From Spirochaetia bacterium (lineage in GTDB: Bacteria > Spirochaetota > Spirochaetia > Treponematales > Rectinemataceae), in the NCBI GenBank assembly GCA_029975555.1, contig JARKOY010000149.1:1-64000 (forward strand): a stretch of DNA of 64,000 bases, written 5' to 3'. The notes under the pieces were generated by a model. It saw nothing but the letters and a program-made list of their open reading frames with translations, made no database searches and was not told the origin of the DNA. Shown one piece after another: positions 45,390 to 54,310 of the stretch. How positions within the stretch are numbered: the stretch's first letter is position 1; each line of letters opens with the position of its first letter. Both the position numbers and the translations under genes were made by a program.

Positions 45390-46256
45390 TCAGCTGCAGA
45401 GGGTCCTTCGTACGAAGGCAGCCGCATCGCGCGCGAGTGCGTCGTAGTCTGGGTTTGGAATCAAATCGCGCCAGACAGCGATATCGCGCCCCACTTGTCC
45501 GCCTTTGGTGATGAAAGGCTCCATTACCAGGGGACCATCGAAGCCGATGGCATCGAGCGCGTCACGGATTTCCTGCCACGGCATGCGGCCGAGCCCGGGG
45601 GGCTTTCTGTTCGTCTCGCCAAGGTGGAGCGCCGAAAGGTACTTCCCTGCTTTTCTGATCGCACCGCCGATCGAATCTTCCTCGATGTTCATGTGGAAGG
45701 TGTCAAGCAGAATGCGGCAGGAGGGGCTGTTGATCTCCTCGACGTATGCGAGCGCCTCCTCGCAGGTGTTGAGCAAATACTGTTCGAAGCGATTGATGAC
45801 TTCCACATTGAGGATCACATTGTTGTCTTCCGCGATCGTTACGAGCTCTCTCATGCTTTTTTTGCTCTGCTCGAGGTAGGGACGTTTGTCGACGACACCT
45901 TTCGGGAGGGTGCTCGGCCACGCGCTGTGGACCGTGCCTCCTATCATCCCGCCTCCGGCTTTCCCAACATTCTCTATCATGCTGCGCATGAACCGAATGC
46001 CGTTGAGCCGTACCTGTTCATCCAGCGAAGAGACGTCGTGATCGGCGGTGAGGCCAATGCCGTATGAAATGACAATGCCGCAGCGCTTCGCCTCATCGGT
46101 CAGGCGCGCGCGCTCTTGGGCTGACATGGTGACAAAGGTGCCACCATTGATCTCGAGCTGGTCAAAGCCGAGATTCTTAACTTTTTCAACAAAGGGGAAA
46201 AAATCGACATCCCATTCGCGGGTCCAGAAAGCATAATAGATACCAACGCTGCGCAT
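45390..46256 (-). CDS. Allulose/tagatose 3-epimerase-like TIM-barrel isomerase
   Basis: A 288-residue protein very similar in pattern to D-allulose (psicose) 3-epimerase: MRSVGIYYAFWTREWD start, IGGTVHSAWP, EVINRFEQYLLNT with the first catalytic glutamate, LLDTFHMNIEEDSIG with the metal Asp, HLGETNRKPPGLGRMPW with the metal His, and VMEPF with the second catalytic glutamate. It epimerises ketohexoses at C3, linking allulose, tagatose or sorbose to fructose-type sugars. It is third in an operon after SIS-B and VOC-B. The ribosome binding site is weak. Confidence 0.88.
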   Translation of the reverse strand: MRSVGIYYAFWTREWDVDFFPFVEKVKNLGFDQLEINGGTFVTMSAQERARLTDEAKRCGIVISYGIGLTADHDVSSLDEQVRLNGIRFMRSMIENVGKAGGGMIGGTVHSAWPSTLPKGVVDKRPYLEQSKKSMRELVTIAEDNNVILNVEVINRFEQYLLNTCEEALAYVEEINSPSCRILLDTFHMNIEEDSIGGAIRKAGKYLSALHLGETNRKPPGLGRMPWQEIRDALDAIGFDGPLVMEPFITKGGQVGRDIAVWRDLIPNPDYDALARDAAAFVRRTLCS

Positions 46257-46291
46257 GGCTCTAGAATATAAGGCAATTTGTCCGAGGTCAA

Positions 46292-46795
46292 TTATTCCTG
46301 CGGATAGACGTCTTCGGGGTCATGGCGCCTCAAAGGCCGTTGAATCAACTCGTACGTAGTCCCATACAGCGCATCAGTGTCGAGGTATGCAAAGTAGCCA
46401 TCGCCGTCGAGGCCAAACCCTCCGCCTTCCATCAGTATCGCGAAGCCTGCTTCTTCGGCCTCTTTCATTGCGGCGTCGATGTCAGGAACATATATCCCCA
46501 AGTGATGGATGCCGTACCCGTGCGCATTGATGAAGTCTGAATACACGGTGTCGCCTTCCAGGTTCTGGATGAGTTCGATGCGGGTCTCGCCGAAATAGCT
46601 CAGCGCAATACGCGCCCTGTACGAAAAAGGTTTTCCGAACCTTTTCATGACCTTGAGGAGAGGCGGACCGTACGTATAGATTTTCCACCCACCTATCCCG
46701 AATGTCGTGTAGTATTCGCGGACCGCTTGGTAGATATCTCGGACGACAAAGCCGATTTGATCGACCTTTTTGTTCAGAAAATCGAGTTTGTTCAT
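46292..46795 (-). CDS. VOC (glyoxalase/epimerase-fold) protein, copy B
   Basis: A 167-residue paralog of the gene at 42911. It shares VVRDxxxAxxxYYxxFGxGxWxxYT at the start and GIHHLGIYVPDIDAAMKEAE and DTDALYGTTYELIQ later. The first metal-ligand position, His11 in copy A, is Phe here (QIGFVVRD), so the metal site lacks one usual ligand. The other histidine and both glutamates remain. It lies 14 bp after SIS-B and 35 bp before the epimerase. Confidence 0.8.
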   Translation of the reverse strand: MNKLDFLNKKVDQIGFVVRDIYQAVREYYTTFGIGGWKIYTYGPPLLKVMKRFGKPFSYRARIALSYFGETRIELIQNLEGDTVYSDFINAHGYGIHHLGIYVPDIDAAMKEAEEAGFAILMEGGGFGLDGDGYFAYLDTDALYGTTYELIQRPLRRHDPEDVYPQE

Positions 46796-46809
46796 AGTCC
46801 AATCCTAAG

Positions 46810-47370
46810 TTATTCGAGGTTTGCGTGGCGCTTTGCCATGTCTTCTTCGCGTATGTTGAGCCGAGCCTGGAGAATCGCAACAACCGTTTCACAGACCACG
46901 AAGGCCGCCTGCTCAAAGAGTGTTCTCATGGGTTGCATGCTGATGGAATTGTTGTTCATCAATGCCGAGGGAGCCTGTATATGGATGATCGTATCGGCGA
47001 TGTGGCAAGCATCGCTGTTCTCTGCAGCGGTGAGAAGCGCAATGTACACGCCGAGCGCCTTTGCTCGTTGCATGATGGAGACTACACTTGCCGTCTTCCC
47101 TGATCCGGAACAGACAACCAGCGCGTCTTCTGGTGTAGCGGGAGGGCAGTTCGGGCTTCCCACCCAATGAGCCTGCATGCCCAAATGATTGAGCCGCATG
47201 CAGAAGCACTGCAGAAGGATCCCTGACCGACCGCTTCCCAGGCAAAAAATACGGCGCGAACGCAGAAGCAGTGCAATGAAGTCCTCTACTTCCGTGTCGC
47301 ACACGCGTTCGACGGTGGAGCGGATTTCAGTGATGATGGTGCCACAGACACTATGAAATTCGTTTTTCAA
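46810..47370 (-). CDS. SIS-domain protein, HxlB-like, copy B
   Basis: A 186-residue protein of the 6-phospho-3-hexuloisomerase family with an intact SIS fold: LGSGRSGILLQCFCMRLNHLG (about 44-64), CSGSGKTASVV (87-97) as the sugar-phosphate loop, and the typical end AKRHANLE. It starts at TTG (47370) after GGAGG. It would isomerise a ketohexose phosphate between C2 and C3 keto forms. It leads the SIS-B/VOC-B/epimerase operon, which mirrors the SIS-A/VOC-A pair at 42911-43994. Confidence 0.82.
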   Translation of the reverse strand: MKNEFHSVCGTIITEIRSTVERVCDTEVEDFIALLLRSRRIFCLGSGRSGILLQCFCMRLNHLGMQAHWVGSPNCPPATPEDALVVCSGSGKTASVVSIMQRAKALGVYIALLTAAENSDACHIADTIIHIQAPSALMNNNSISMQPMRTLFEQAAFVVCETVVAILQARLNIREEDMAKRHANLE

Positions 47371-47527
47371 CGCCGGTTTCCTCCATTAGTTACTCGTCAA
47401 AGATAGCGGGATCGCGCGAGCCTCAATGCGATGAACATGGAAGGGCTCGACCTTTCGAGGCCGTCAAAGAAGTGTGCCGAGCGGTTTCTCCTCGCATCGG
47501 TGTTCCATCAACATTGTTGGGCAGCTT
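47371..47527. other. Intergenic region, no gene seen
   Basis: This gap of 157 bp lies between the SIS-B operon and the TPR gene, both on the minus strand. No hairpin with a T-run and no clear promoter was recognised. Confidence 0.3.
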
Positions 47528-48217
47528 TTATTTTAGCTCGGCCAGCAGCTTTTTGGCGTTCTCGTTGCCCATGGACGCGGCTTTTTCGAGGTCTGCCCTG
47601 GCCTGGGCGGTGCGCCCGGTGTCTTTGTACAGTTGTCCGCGGAAGTACCATGCGTCGCTGTTGGCGTTGGGAGAGGCGCCGAAGAGGTTTATGTATTCGT
47701 CGAAGAGCTGTTCGGCTTTTTTCCTGTCCTGGCCTGCAATTGCCGGCAAAACCTGCCAGAAACGGCCGAGCGAAAGAATGGGGCCGCCGTTGTCGTAGGT
47801 CTTGTCGAACTTGTAGGCATTTTCGAAGCCCATCTGCGTTTTGCCCTTCAGCCCTTCGGCAAGGGCCTTGATGATGCTGACGCAGTCCGAGTAGGTGCCG
47901 ACGCAGAGCCCGTACCAGTACCAACCCTCAATGCCGGTGGGGTTGAGCTTGAAGGCGATTTCGCCGTATTTCATGCCGTCTTTGGCCACGGCGCGGGCCG
48001 TCTCTTTCCAGCCGGGTGCTCCGTGGGAAACAAGATAGTCGCCGTATTTGCGCGCCGCTTGGGCCGCCTGCCAGTTGAGGGCGTAGTCCTGGGGTGATGC
48101 GGCGGCGAGCTTGACCGCATTTTCATACGTGGCCTTGAGTTCCGCCTCGTTTTGTGCGAAAGCGGGCACGATGACGATGAGCATGATTATTGCGGAGAAA
48201 AGTAGGATCCGTTTCAT
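47528..48217 (-). CDS. Exported TPR protein, TatT-like
   Basis: A 229-residue exported protein after AAGGAGG with a signal peptide (about 1-21, cut after AFA) and no lipobox. The body is helical with TPR-like pairs. It carries GWYWYGLCVGTYSDCVSIIK, YDNGGPILSLGRFWQVLP and DAWYFRGQLYKDTGRTAQA, resembling the TatT component found with TRAP transporters in spirochaetes. No TRAP gene is next to it; the only TRAP set in the window is 23 kb away. The exact partner is unknown. Confidence 0.7.
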   Translation of the reverse strand: MKRILLFSAIIMLIVIVPAFAQNEAELKATYENAVKLAAASPQDYALNWQAAQAARKYGDYLVSHGAPGWKETARAVAKDGMKYGEIAFKLNPTGIEGWYWYGLCVGTYSDCVSIIKALAEGLKGKTQMGFENAYKFDKTYDNGGPILSLGRFWQVLPAIAGQDRKKAEQLFDEYINLFGASPNANSDAWYFRGQLYKDTGRTAQARADLEKAASMGNENAKKLLAELK

Positions 48218-48368
48218 ACAGAGAGCCTCCTTGATGAGGCAAACCTACCCTGCGCATGGGGAGCAGTCAAGGGCACTTCCCTGTTGGATTCCATAATGAG
48301 GAGTTAAAAGGCTGAGGGGCCGGAGACGATTGCCGCTTTAAAAATTTCAAAAAATGCGTCGGTGAATG

Positions 48369-48397
48369 TTGACATATAAGTTTACTGATGTAATAAT
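48369..48397 (+). promoter_or_regulatory. Promoter of the RpiR/dipeptide operon
   Basis: TTGACA (48369-48374) is followed after 17 bp by AATAAT (48392-48397). A good GAGGAG ribosome binding site and the RpiR ATG lie about 45 bp downstream. No convincing palindrome was seen in the leader. Confidence 0.65.
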
Positions 48398-48442
48398 CCT
48401 GAAACAAAAGTTACCACCCTTGTGACGTGAGGCGAGGAGACT

Positions 48443-49315
48443 ATGATTTTTGATCAAATCAGGAAGATGCTTCCGGAGATGCCTCAGAATTATCAGCGGA
48501 TCGGCTCGTTCATGCTGGACCACGAGCAGAGCGTCGCCTTTTCATCGATCCACGCGATAAGTAAATCCATTGGCACGAGCAGCGCGAGTCTTGTTCGTTT
48601 TGCCAAAAGCCTTGGGTTTGAAGGATACCAACAATTCAAGCACGAAATACAAGACGAGATTCGGCACCGGCTCAATCCTTACGACAAAATTGCATTGAGC
48701 GAACTCGACCTTCTTCCCGGCGAAAAGCGCCTTCAGAAGTTGTTCCAGAATGAATACAACAACATTCGGAGCACCTTCTCAGCCATCAAGATAACCGATT
48801 TGGAGGTAATGGCGGAGGGAATAAAAAAGGCGCGCAGGGTGTTTTTGAGCGCATTTGGAGCTACGGCCTATGTCGTCCGGATATTTCAATACACCCTGCT
48901 GAGTTCTCTGGAAAAAGAAGTGTACGTCGTTTCTGGTTCTGTGTCGGATTATGCGCCGGTCCTGAAGTCGTTTTCGAGCGATGATGTCATGTTTCTCATG
49001 ACCTTCCCTCCGTATTCCGTCGAGGTAAAGCACGTGGCGAAGGTGGTAAAGGAGCGGGGCGGGCAGCTCTTTCTATTTACGGATTCAGCCGCGTGCCCTG
49101 TGTATTCCGAAGCGGATAAAGTTATACGTTGCATGACGAATTCTCTCCTCCTAACGAATTCTTTTGCAGGCCTCATTTCGATTCTGCATGTTCTCGTGCA
49201 GATGGTGTACCTGGATGAAAAAGAAAATGCCGCGCAGAGCCGCCAAAGAACAATCTCGATGCAGGAGAGCGGGTACGCAACGATCGGGAATTCGAAAGAC
49301 AAATCAATCCAATAA
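48443..49315 (+). CDS. RpiR-family transcriptional regulator
   Basis: A 290-residue protein with an N-terminal RpiR-type helix-turn-helix (AISKSIGTSSASLVRFAKSLGF, about 39-60, followed by GYQQFKHEIQ) and a C-terminal SIS domain (about 125-260; RVFLSAFGATAYVVRIFQYT, then FLMTFPPYSVEVKHVAKVVK). SIS domains in this family sense sugar phosphates, yet the downstream genes are for dipeptides, as in MurR-type control of murein recycling. It is the first gene of a nine-gene operon. Confidence 0.9.
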   Translation: MIFDQIRKMLPEMPQNYQRIGSFMLDHEQSVAFSSIHAISKSIGTSSASLVRFAKSLGFEGYQQFKHEIQDEIRHRLNPYDKIALSELDLLPGEKRLQKLFQNEYNNIRSTFSAIKITDLEVMAEGIKKARRVFLSAFGATAYVVRIFQYTLLSSLEKEVYVVSGSVSDYAPVLKSFSSDDVMFLMTFPPYSVEVKHVAKVVKERGGQLFLFTDSAACPVYSEADKVIRCMTNSLLLTNSFAGLISILHVLVQMVYLDEKENAAQSRQRTISMQESGYATIGNSKDKSIQ

Positions 49316-49334
49316 CTCGCTTAGGGAGCAGAAG

Positions 49335-50510
49335 ATGAGCATGATACTTATAAAAAATGGAGAGGTGTATGCGCCTCGTCGGCTTGAGAATATGGATATC
49401 CTCATCGGGGGTGGAAAAATTCTCGCCATTGGTCGAGACCTCGATATTGCCAGCTTGATGTCGCATCTCGAGACTATCGATGCGTCTGGGTGCATTGTGG
49501 TTCCTGGATTCATCGACGGACATCAGCACTTCATAGGAGGTGGCGGGGAGGGAGGTTTCCATACCCGGACCCCCGAGCTACAGCTCTCCATGAATCTTAA
49601 AAATGGTGTCACCACTGCTGTAGGGCTTCTTGGGACCGATTCTCTCACTCGTTCGCTTGAGGATCTGTATGCAAAAACGCACGCCTTCAACGCTGAGGGG
49701 ATGACGGCGTTCATGCTCACGGGGGCGTATTGGTACCCCTCTCCTACGCTTACCGGCTCGGTCGCCAAGGACCTGGTGTTCTGTGATCCGGTCATTGGGG
49801 TGAAGCTCGCCCTGTCGGACACGCGAGGCCCGCACATGGAGGCGGGGGACCTTGCCAAGCTTGCCTCCGATGTCTTTGTGGCCGCGCTCATCGCGAACAA
49901 GCCGGGAATTATCACGGTGCACACGGGTGTGCGGCCGCAGGCGCTCGATCTGATTCTGGAAGTCGTCCGACGCTACGGTATTCTCCCAAGCATGTTTGTT
50001 CCGACGCACATTAACCGAAACAATCCGAAATTGCTGGAGCAGGTGTTCGAGTTGGCGAAGAGTGGAGCCACGGTCGATGCGACTTGTACCAAAGAAATCG
50101 GCACCAATTCGGAGAAGATGAGCGCTGCAGACTTCGCCGTGCTGGCCCGGGACAAGGGGCTTTTGGACCATGTGTCTTTCAGTTCAGACGCGGGGGGATC
50201 CCTTCCAAAATGGAACGAGGATCACAGTCGCATTACGGGAATGGGCATCGGCACGCCCGATACCCTGCTTTTGGAATTCAGAAACCTTGTGGTAGAGAAG
50301 CGCATGCCGATTGAGGAGGCGCTCTTGCCCCTCACCGCTACCCCTGCCCGAACCTACGGGCTTGAAGGCAGGAAGGGTACGATCGCTGAAGGCGCAGATG
50401 CGGACATCCTTGTGCTGCGCTCCGGGGATATCCAGCTCCGCGACGTCGTCGCGAACGGCCAGGTGGCGGTGCGCGACGGTCAGGTGCTGAAGAAGGGCTA
50501 TTTTGAGTGA
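49335..50510 (+). CDS. iadA: Isoaspartyl dipeptidase-like amidohydrolase
   Basis: A 391-residue amidohydrolase matching IadA: GFIDGHQHFIGGGGEGG with the HxH metal pair and the characteristic RTPE, a lysine in GVKLALSD that would be carboxylated to bridge the zinc ions, histidines in ITVHTGV and VPTHINRN, and the catalytic Asp in SSDAGGS. It would cleave beta-aspartyl dipeptides from damaged proteins or from peptidoglycan-type cross-bridges. AGGGAG precedes the ATG; the longer open frame upstream runs through the RpiR end and is spurious. Confidence 0.88.
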   Translation: MSMILIKNGEVYAPRRLENMDILIGGGKILAIGRDLDIASLMSHLETIDASGCIVVPGFIDGHQHFIGGGGEGGFHTRTPELQLSMNLKNGVTTAVGLLGTDSLTRSLEDLYAKTHAFNAEGMTAFMLTGAYWYPSPTLTGSVAKDLVFCDPVIGVKLALSDTRGPHMEAGDLAKLASDVFVAALIANKPGIITVHTGVRPQALDLILEVVRRYGILPSMFVPTHINRNNPKLLEQVFELAKSGATVDATCTKEIGTNSEKMSAADFAVLARDKGLLDHVSFSSDAGGSLPKWNEDHSRITGMGIGTPDTLLLEFRNLVVEKRMPIEEALLPLTATPARTYGLEGRKGTIAEGADADILVLRSGDIQLRDVVANGQVAVRDGQVLKKGYFE

Positions 50511-50561
50511 TCGCAGCTCGGGTGTGCACCGCCTGTGAGGTCCAGAGAGGAGGCAATTAGG

Positions 50562-51404
50562 ATGAAAATATTCATTTCAGTCGACATGGAAGGCATCCAT
50601 GGGGCTGTATCATGGAGCGACATGGAGGGCAGTGGCCGTCAGGTCGTCTATGAGAATGCGTGGAAGGAACTGGCGTGGATCATCGAGGGTATAAGAAATT
50701 CAAAGTACAATAATGAGATACGTGAGATATGTATCTGCGACTCGCACGCCAGGGGTGAGGGGATACCCTTCAAAAGCTTCGGCGACCCGCGAGTGTCGTT
50801 CGTACGGGGTTATCCGCGTCCCTTTTATATGCTGGAAGGATTGGACGAGAGCTTCGATCTTCTGATGCTGGTGGGATACCACGCGAAAATCGGGGCGCTG
50901 CACGGCATGATGGACCACAGTTATTCTTCATCCTGTATCTATCGGATTTGCATAAACGGAGAAGAGATGTCCGAGGCGGACATCAACGGCATGCTCGCTG
51001 CCCACTATGGCGTGCCCGTCTGTTTTGTATCCGGGGACGACATCCTTGAAAAGGAAATACAGAAACGTTTTTCGACACCTCCCGTATTCGTCCGCACCAA
51101 AGAAGGGCTCGGCCGGTTTGCCGGAAAAATGTACTGCGAAGAGAGGTTGCGACCAGAATTTGTAGAAGGCGCGATGCGTGCCTTGAACATGCAAGAGGCA
51201 TTCGAACCGCTCCCTCTCACCGCTCCGTATGCCCTCGAAATCGATCTTGTCTCCACCGTGGTTGCGGACGCGGTTTCGGTCATTCCTGGCCTGGAAAGGA
51301 CGGGTGGAAGAAGGGTGCTTTTTCGGTCGACCGACATGAGAGATGTCTACCGGATGATCCATGCGGTTGCGATGCTTGGGGGCAAATTCGCAGCATTCAG
51401 TTAA
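50562..51404 (+). CDS. dppA: D-aminopeptidase DppA-like (M55 family)
   Basis: A 280-residue zinc peptidase of family M55: SVDMEGIHG at residues 5-13 carries the first Asp and Glu ligands, CDSHARGEG the next His, and LVGYHAKIGALHGMMDHSYS the remaining histidines. Bacillus DppA frees D-Ala from D-Ala-D-Ala and D-Ala-Gly-Gly. GAGGAGG precedes the ATG. Placed with a dipeptide importer and two other dipeptidases it points to use of D-amino-acid peptides such as wall fragments. Confidence 0.9.
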   Translation: MKIFISVDMEGIHGAVSWSDMEGSGRQVVYENAWKELAWIIEGIRNSKYNNEIREICICDSHARGEGIPFKSFGDPRVSFVRGYPRPFYMLEGLDESFDLLMLVGYHAKIGALHGMMDHSYSSSCIYRICINGEEMSEADINGMLAAHYGVPVCFVSGDDILEKEIQKRFSTPPVFVRTKEGLGRFAGKMYCEERLRPEFVEGAMRALNMQEAFEPLPLTAPYALEIDLVSTVVADAVSVIPGLERTGGRRVLFRSTDMRDVYRMIHAVAMLGGKFAAFS

Positions 51405-51453
51405 ATTTACGGCTGCGTTGCAGCTGTTGAGAACTTTTAAGGAGGTTTCTATC

Positions 51454-53202
51454 ATGAAGAAATTTCTGTCGATTGCGCTCATCTGCATAGTTGTGGGCGG
51501 AATCGCCTTCGCGCAGGCCAAGAAGGGGCCGGCGCTTCGGAACCGTGATCCTGACACACTGGTATTCGTCCTCGCGGCGGCACCCCAGCCGCTGGATCCC
51601 AACATCTACACGACGTTGAACGAAGCCCAAATCATGCGGGAGATCAATGAAACGTTGATCGGGATGAGGTCGGACAATACGTTCTACCCAGTGCTTGCGG
51701 AGACGATACCTACCCTGCAAAACGGCCTTGTGTCAAAGGATGGCTCTGTCTATACGATTAAACTGCGCAGAGGGGTGAAGTTCCACAACGGCAATCCCTT
51801 CACCGCCGACGATGTGGTCTTCTCGTTTAACCGCATTCTGCACCATCCGAAATCGAGCTCCAAGAGCATGTTCAGCGCCATTCTTTCCGTCGTAAAAGTC
51901 GACGACTACACCGTAAAAATCACCTTTGGGAAGCTGAAAGACCCAGAATACGCGACCATTGCGCTCACGTCCTGGGAAGACCGCGCGAAATACATGACGC
52001 CGTCTCCCTATGGCCCAGCCCTCAACATTCTTGCGCACTACTGCTCGGGCATTGAAGACAAGGAGACCGTCGAGGCTGCGGGGGCCGATTATGGCACGAA
52101 GGTCGTCGTAGGAACCGGCCCCTACAAATTCGTCTCGTGGCCCAATCCTCAGGAGGTCCATGTTACCCGCAACGACGAGTGGTGGGGTGGCGCCTCCAAT
52201 GTCGCATTCAAGAATGTGGTGTTTAGGGCGATGTCCGAACAACCTCAGGTCAACAATGTCCTGATAACCGGCGAAGTGGACATGGCCTTCAACCTTTCGC
52301 GGCTCGATATCGCGAACATCGAGCGGGCGGGCCTCACCATCACCACGAAGCCTGGCGTCACGATCTGGTACGGCATTTTCAACATGAATTCCGACCTCGT
52401 GGGACAAAAGAAGAACGGCAAGCTCGATCTCTCTGGCCAGTATACCGAAAGCGATTCGACGCACCTCAGAAGGGCAATTTTCTATTCGATCAATCCCGTG
52501 CCGTTCATCAGGCAGGTGGACCTGTTCAACGGGTACGCGATACCCGCCAATCAGATGATGCAGCCAGGATTCCTTGGTTATGTCGAGGGTGCGCCAGCAG
52601 GTACCCCCTTTGCCGAATTCAACGAAAAGACGTGGTATTTCAACAGAGAAAAGGCCAAGGAAGAGTTTGCAAAGATTTCTCCTGAGTTTAAGGCGAAGTT
52701 GGGGCCCGAGTCAGTAACGCTGGTGGTCGGCAACATAACCGACCGTGTGAAAATCGCGAACAACGTGAAAGACCAGGTCAAGACCACCCTCGGTGTCGAT
52801 CTGATCAAGGTGGTGCCGATGGTCAATGCGCAGATCATTCAGCAGAGCAAGACGGGAGAAGGCTACGACATGGTGGTGACCGGCTGGTTCACGCCGACCA
52901 TGGACCCTGACTACACGTGCATCATCTACAACGGCGAGTCGATCGGCACTGGCATGAACGGCGCGCTCTACAACAATGATGTGGTCAACAAGAATATCCA
53001 GATCGGGCGATACTCTCTCGATCCGGCGGTGCGGAAGGAAGCCTACGTGAAGGTCCAAACCCAGCTCATGACCGACAAGCCGTATTTCCCGATGGTATAC
53101 GAGAACGTGCTCTTCGCCTCACATCCGAGAGTCGGCAACCTCGATCAGGCGATTTTCAAGACTAAGTTGGTCGATATTCATCTTTTGACCAAGCTGCAAT
53201 AA
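51454..53202 (+). CDS. Dipeptide-type ABC binding protein (SBP_bac_5)
   Basis: A 582-residue exported protein after AAGGAGG. Signal peptide about 1-20 (cut after AFA). The SBP_bac_5 motif KLRRGVKFHNGNPFTADDVV lies near residues 104-123, and WYGIFNMNSD and LRRAIFYSINP follow. It has a longer loop region than E. coli DppA but the same fold. It delivers the ligand, probably short peptides given the surrounding peptidases, to the downstream permeases. Confidence 0.87.
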   Translation: MKKFLSIALICIVVGGIAFAQAKKGPALRNRDPDTLVFVLAAAPQPLDPNIYTTLNEAQIMREINETLIGMRSDNTFYPVLAETIPTLQNGLVSKDGSVYTIKLRRGVKFHNGNPFTADDVVFSFNRILHHPKSSSKSMFSAILSVVKVDDYTVKITFGKLKDPEYATIALTSWEDRAKYMTPSPYGPALNILAHYCSGIEDKETVEAAGADYGTKVVVGTGPYKFVSWPNPQEVHVTRNDEWWGGASNVAFKNVVFRAMSEQPQVNNVLITGEVDMAFNLSRLDIANIERAGLTITTKPGVTIWYGIFNMNSDLVGQKKNGKLDLSGQYTESDSTHLRRAIFYSINPVPFIRQVDLFNGYAIPANQMMQPGFLGYVEGAPAGTPFAEFNEKTWYFNREKAKEEFAKISPEFKAKLGPESVTLVVGNITDRVKIANNVKDQVKTTLGVDLIKVVPMVNAQIIQQSKTGEGYDMVVTGWFTPTMDPDYTCIIYNGESIGTGMNGALYNNDVVNKNIQIGRYSLDPAVRKEAYVKVQTQLMTDKPYFPMVYENVLFASHPRVGNLDQAIFKTKLVDIHLLTKLQ

Positions 53203-53221
53203 AGACCCATGTGGAGGTGAT

Positions 53222-53252
53222 GGCTGGCCGCTGAAAGAGCGGGCGGCCGGCC
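53222..53252 (+). terminator. Intercistronic stem-loop after the dipeptide binding-protein gene
   Basis: GGCTGGCCGC pairs with GCGGCCGGCC (nine Watson-Crick pairs and one G-T) across an 11-nt loop. It sits in the 122-bp gap between binding protein and DppB-type permease, with no T-run, matching the other post-binding-protein hairpins. Confidence 0.6.
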
Positions 53253-53324
53253 TGCATCTCCTGTGTGAATGTTTGTGCATGTTGTGGTAACCTCTTAGGA
53301 ATTTTTCAAAAAAGGTGCTCTGGT

Positions 53325-54302
53325 ATGTTCAGATATATCATGCGTCGGATTCTGATGCTCATCCCAGTCTTGCTGGGTGTCACGTTTATTGTGTTTTCTC
53401 TTATGTACATTACGCCTTCAGACCCTGCCCAGATGATGCTCGGAGCGAACGCCTCGCCAGCCGCCTACAAACAGATGCGGGCGGACATGGGCTTGGACCA
53501 ACCTTTCATCGTGCAGTATGCGAGATTTCTCTTTGGGTACAAACATCCCGTCTTCGGCTACAGGGGGCTTTTGTTCGGTGACCTCGGCAGATCTTATGTG
53601 TCGAACAGGAATGTGTTCGAACTCATCCTCAGTTCCTTCCCCAATACGCTCATCCTTGCGACCGGAGCGCTCGTGCTCGCCCTTGTCCTCGCCATTCCGA
53701 TCGGTATTCTCTCTGCGACCAAGCCATATTCGGCCGTGGACATGATTTTTACGGTGTTTGCGCTCCTCGGCGCTTCAATGCCGGTGTTCTGGATCGCGAT
53801 GGTGCTCATCTATACGTTTGCGAACAATCTCCGCCTTTTCCCCGCCATGGCGAACCCGCACGATTTTTCGTCCTTGGTGCTTCCGATAATCACCTTAAGC
53901 ATGTATTCCATGGCGATCATCATGCGCATGACGCGCTCGTCCATGCTCGACGTCATGCAACAAGATTACATCAGGACAGCCAGAGTAAAAGGAATGGACG
54001 AAAAGGTCGTCATATTCAAACATGCCCTGCGCAATGCGCTCATCCCTGTCGTGACGGTTGCGGGGCTGCAGTTTGGAAGTCTGCTCGGCGGCGCAGTGCT
54101 GACTGAAAAAATATTTTCTTATCCAGGTCTGGGCTCGATTATGGTGGACGCCATCTATCAAAAGGACACGCCACAGATCCTGGGGTCCGTCTGCTTTGTG
54201 GCGATGACATTTACCATCATTAATCTCATGGTTGATGTCCTTTATGGATTTATCGATCCACGCATTAAGTCCGTCTTTTCGGCGAAGAAGAAACGGAGGT
54301 GA
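53325..54302 (+). CDS. dppB: Dipeptide ABC permease, DppB type
   Basis: A 325-residue membrane protein starting MFRYIMRRILMLIPVLLGVT, with a periplasmic loop of about 70 residues, six membrane segments and the DppB-type TRSSMLDVMQQDYIRTARVK EAA-like loop (about 205-224). The end YGFIDPRIKS is family-typical. The ATG at 53325 has only a weak AAAGG site. Confidence 0.9.
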   Translation: MFRYIMRRILMLIPVLLGVTFIVFSLMYITPSDPAQMMLGANASPAAYKQMRADMGLDQPFIVQYARFLFGYKHPVFGYRGLLFGDLGRSYVSNRNVFELILSSFPNTLILATGALVLALVLAIPIGILSATKPYSAVDMIFTVFALLGASMPVFWIAMVLIYTFANNLRLFPAMANPHDFSSLVLPIITLSMYSMAIIMRMTRSSMLDVMQQDYIRTARVKGMDEKVVIFKHALRNALIPVVTVAGLQFGSLLGGAVLTEKIFSYPGLGSIMVDAIYQKDTPQILGSVCFVAMTFTIINLMVDVLYGFIDPRIKSVFSAKKKRR

Positions 54303-54310
54303 GGCACACT

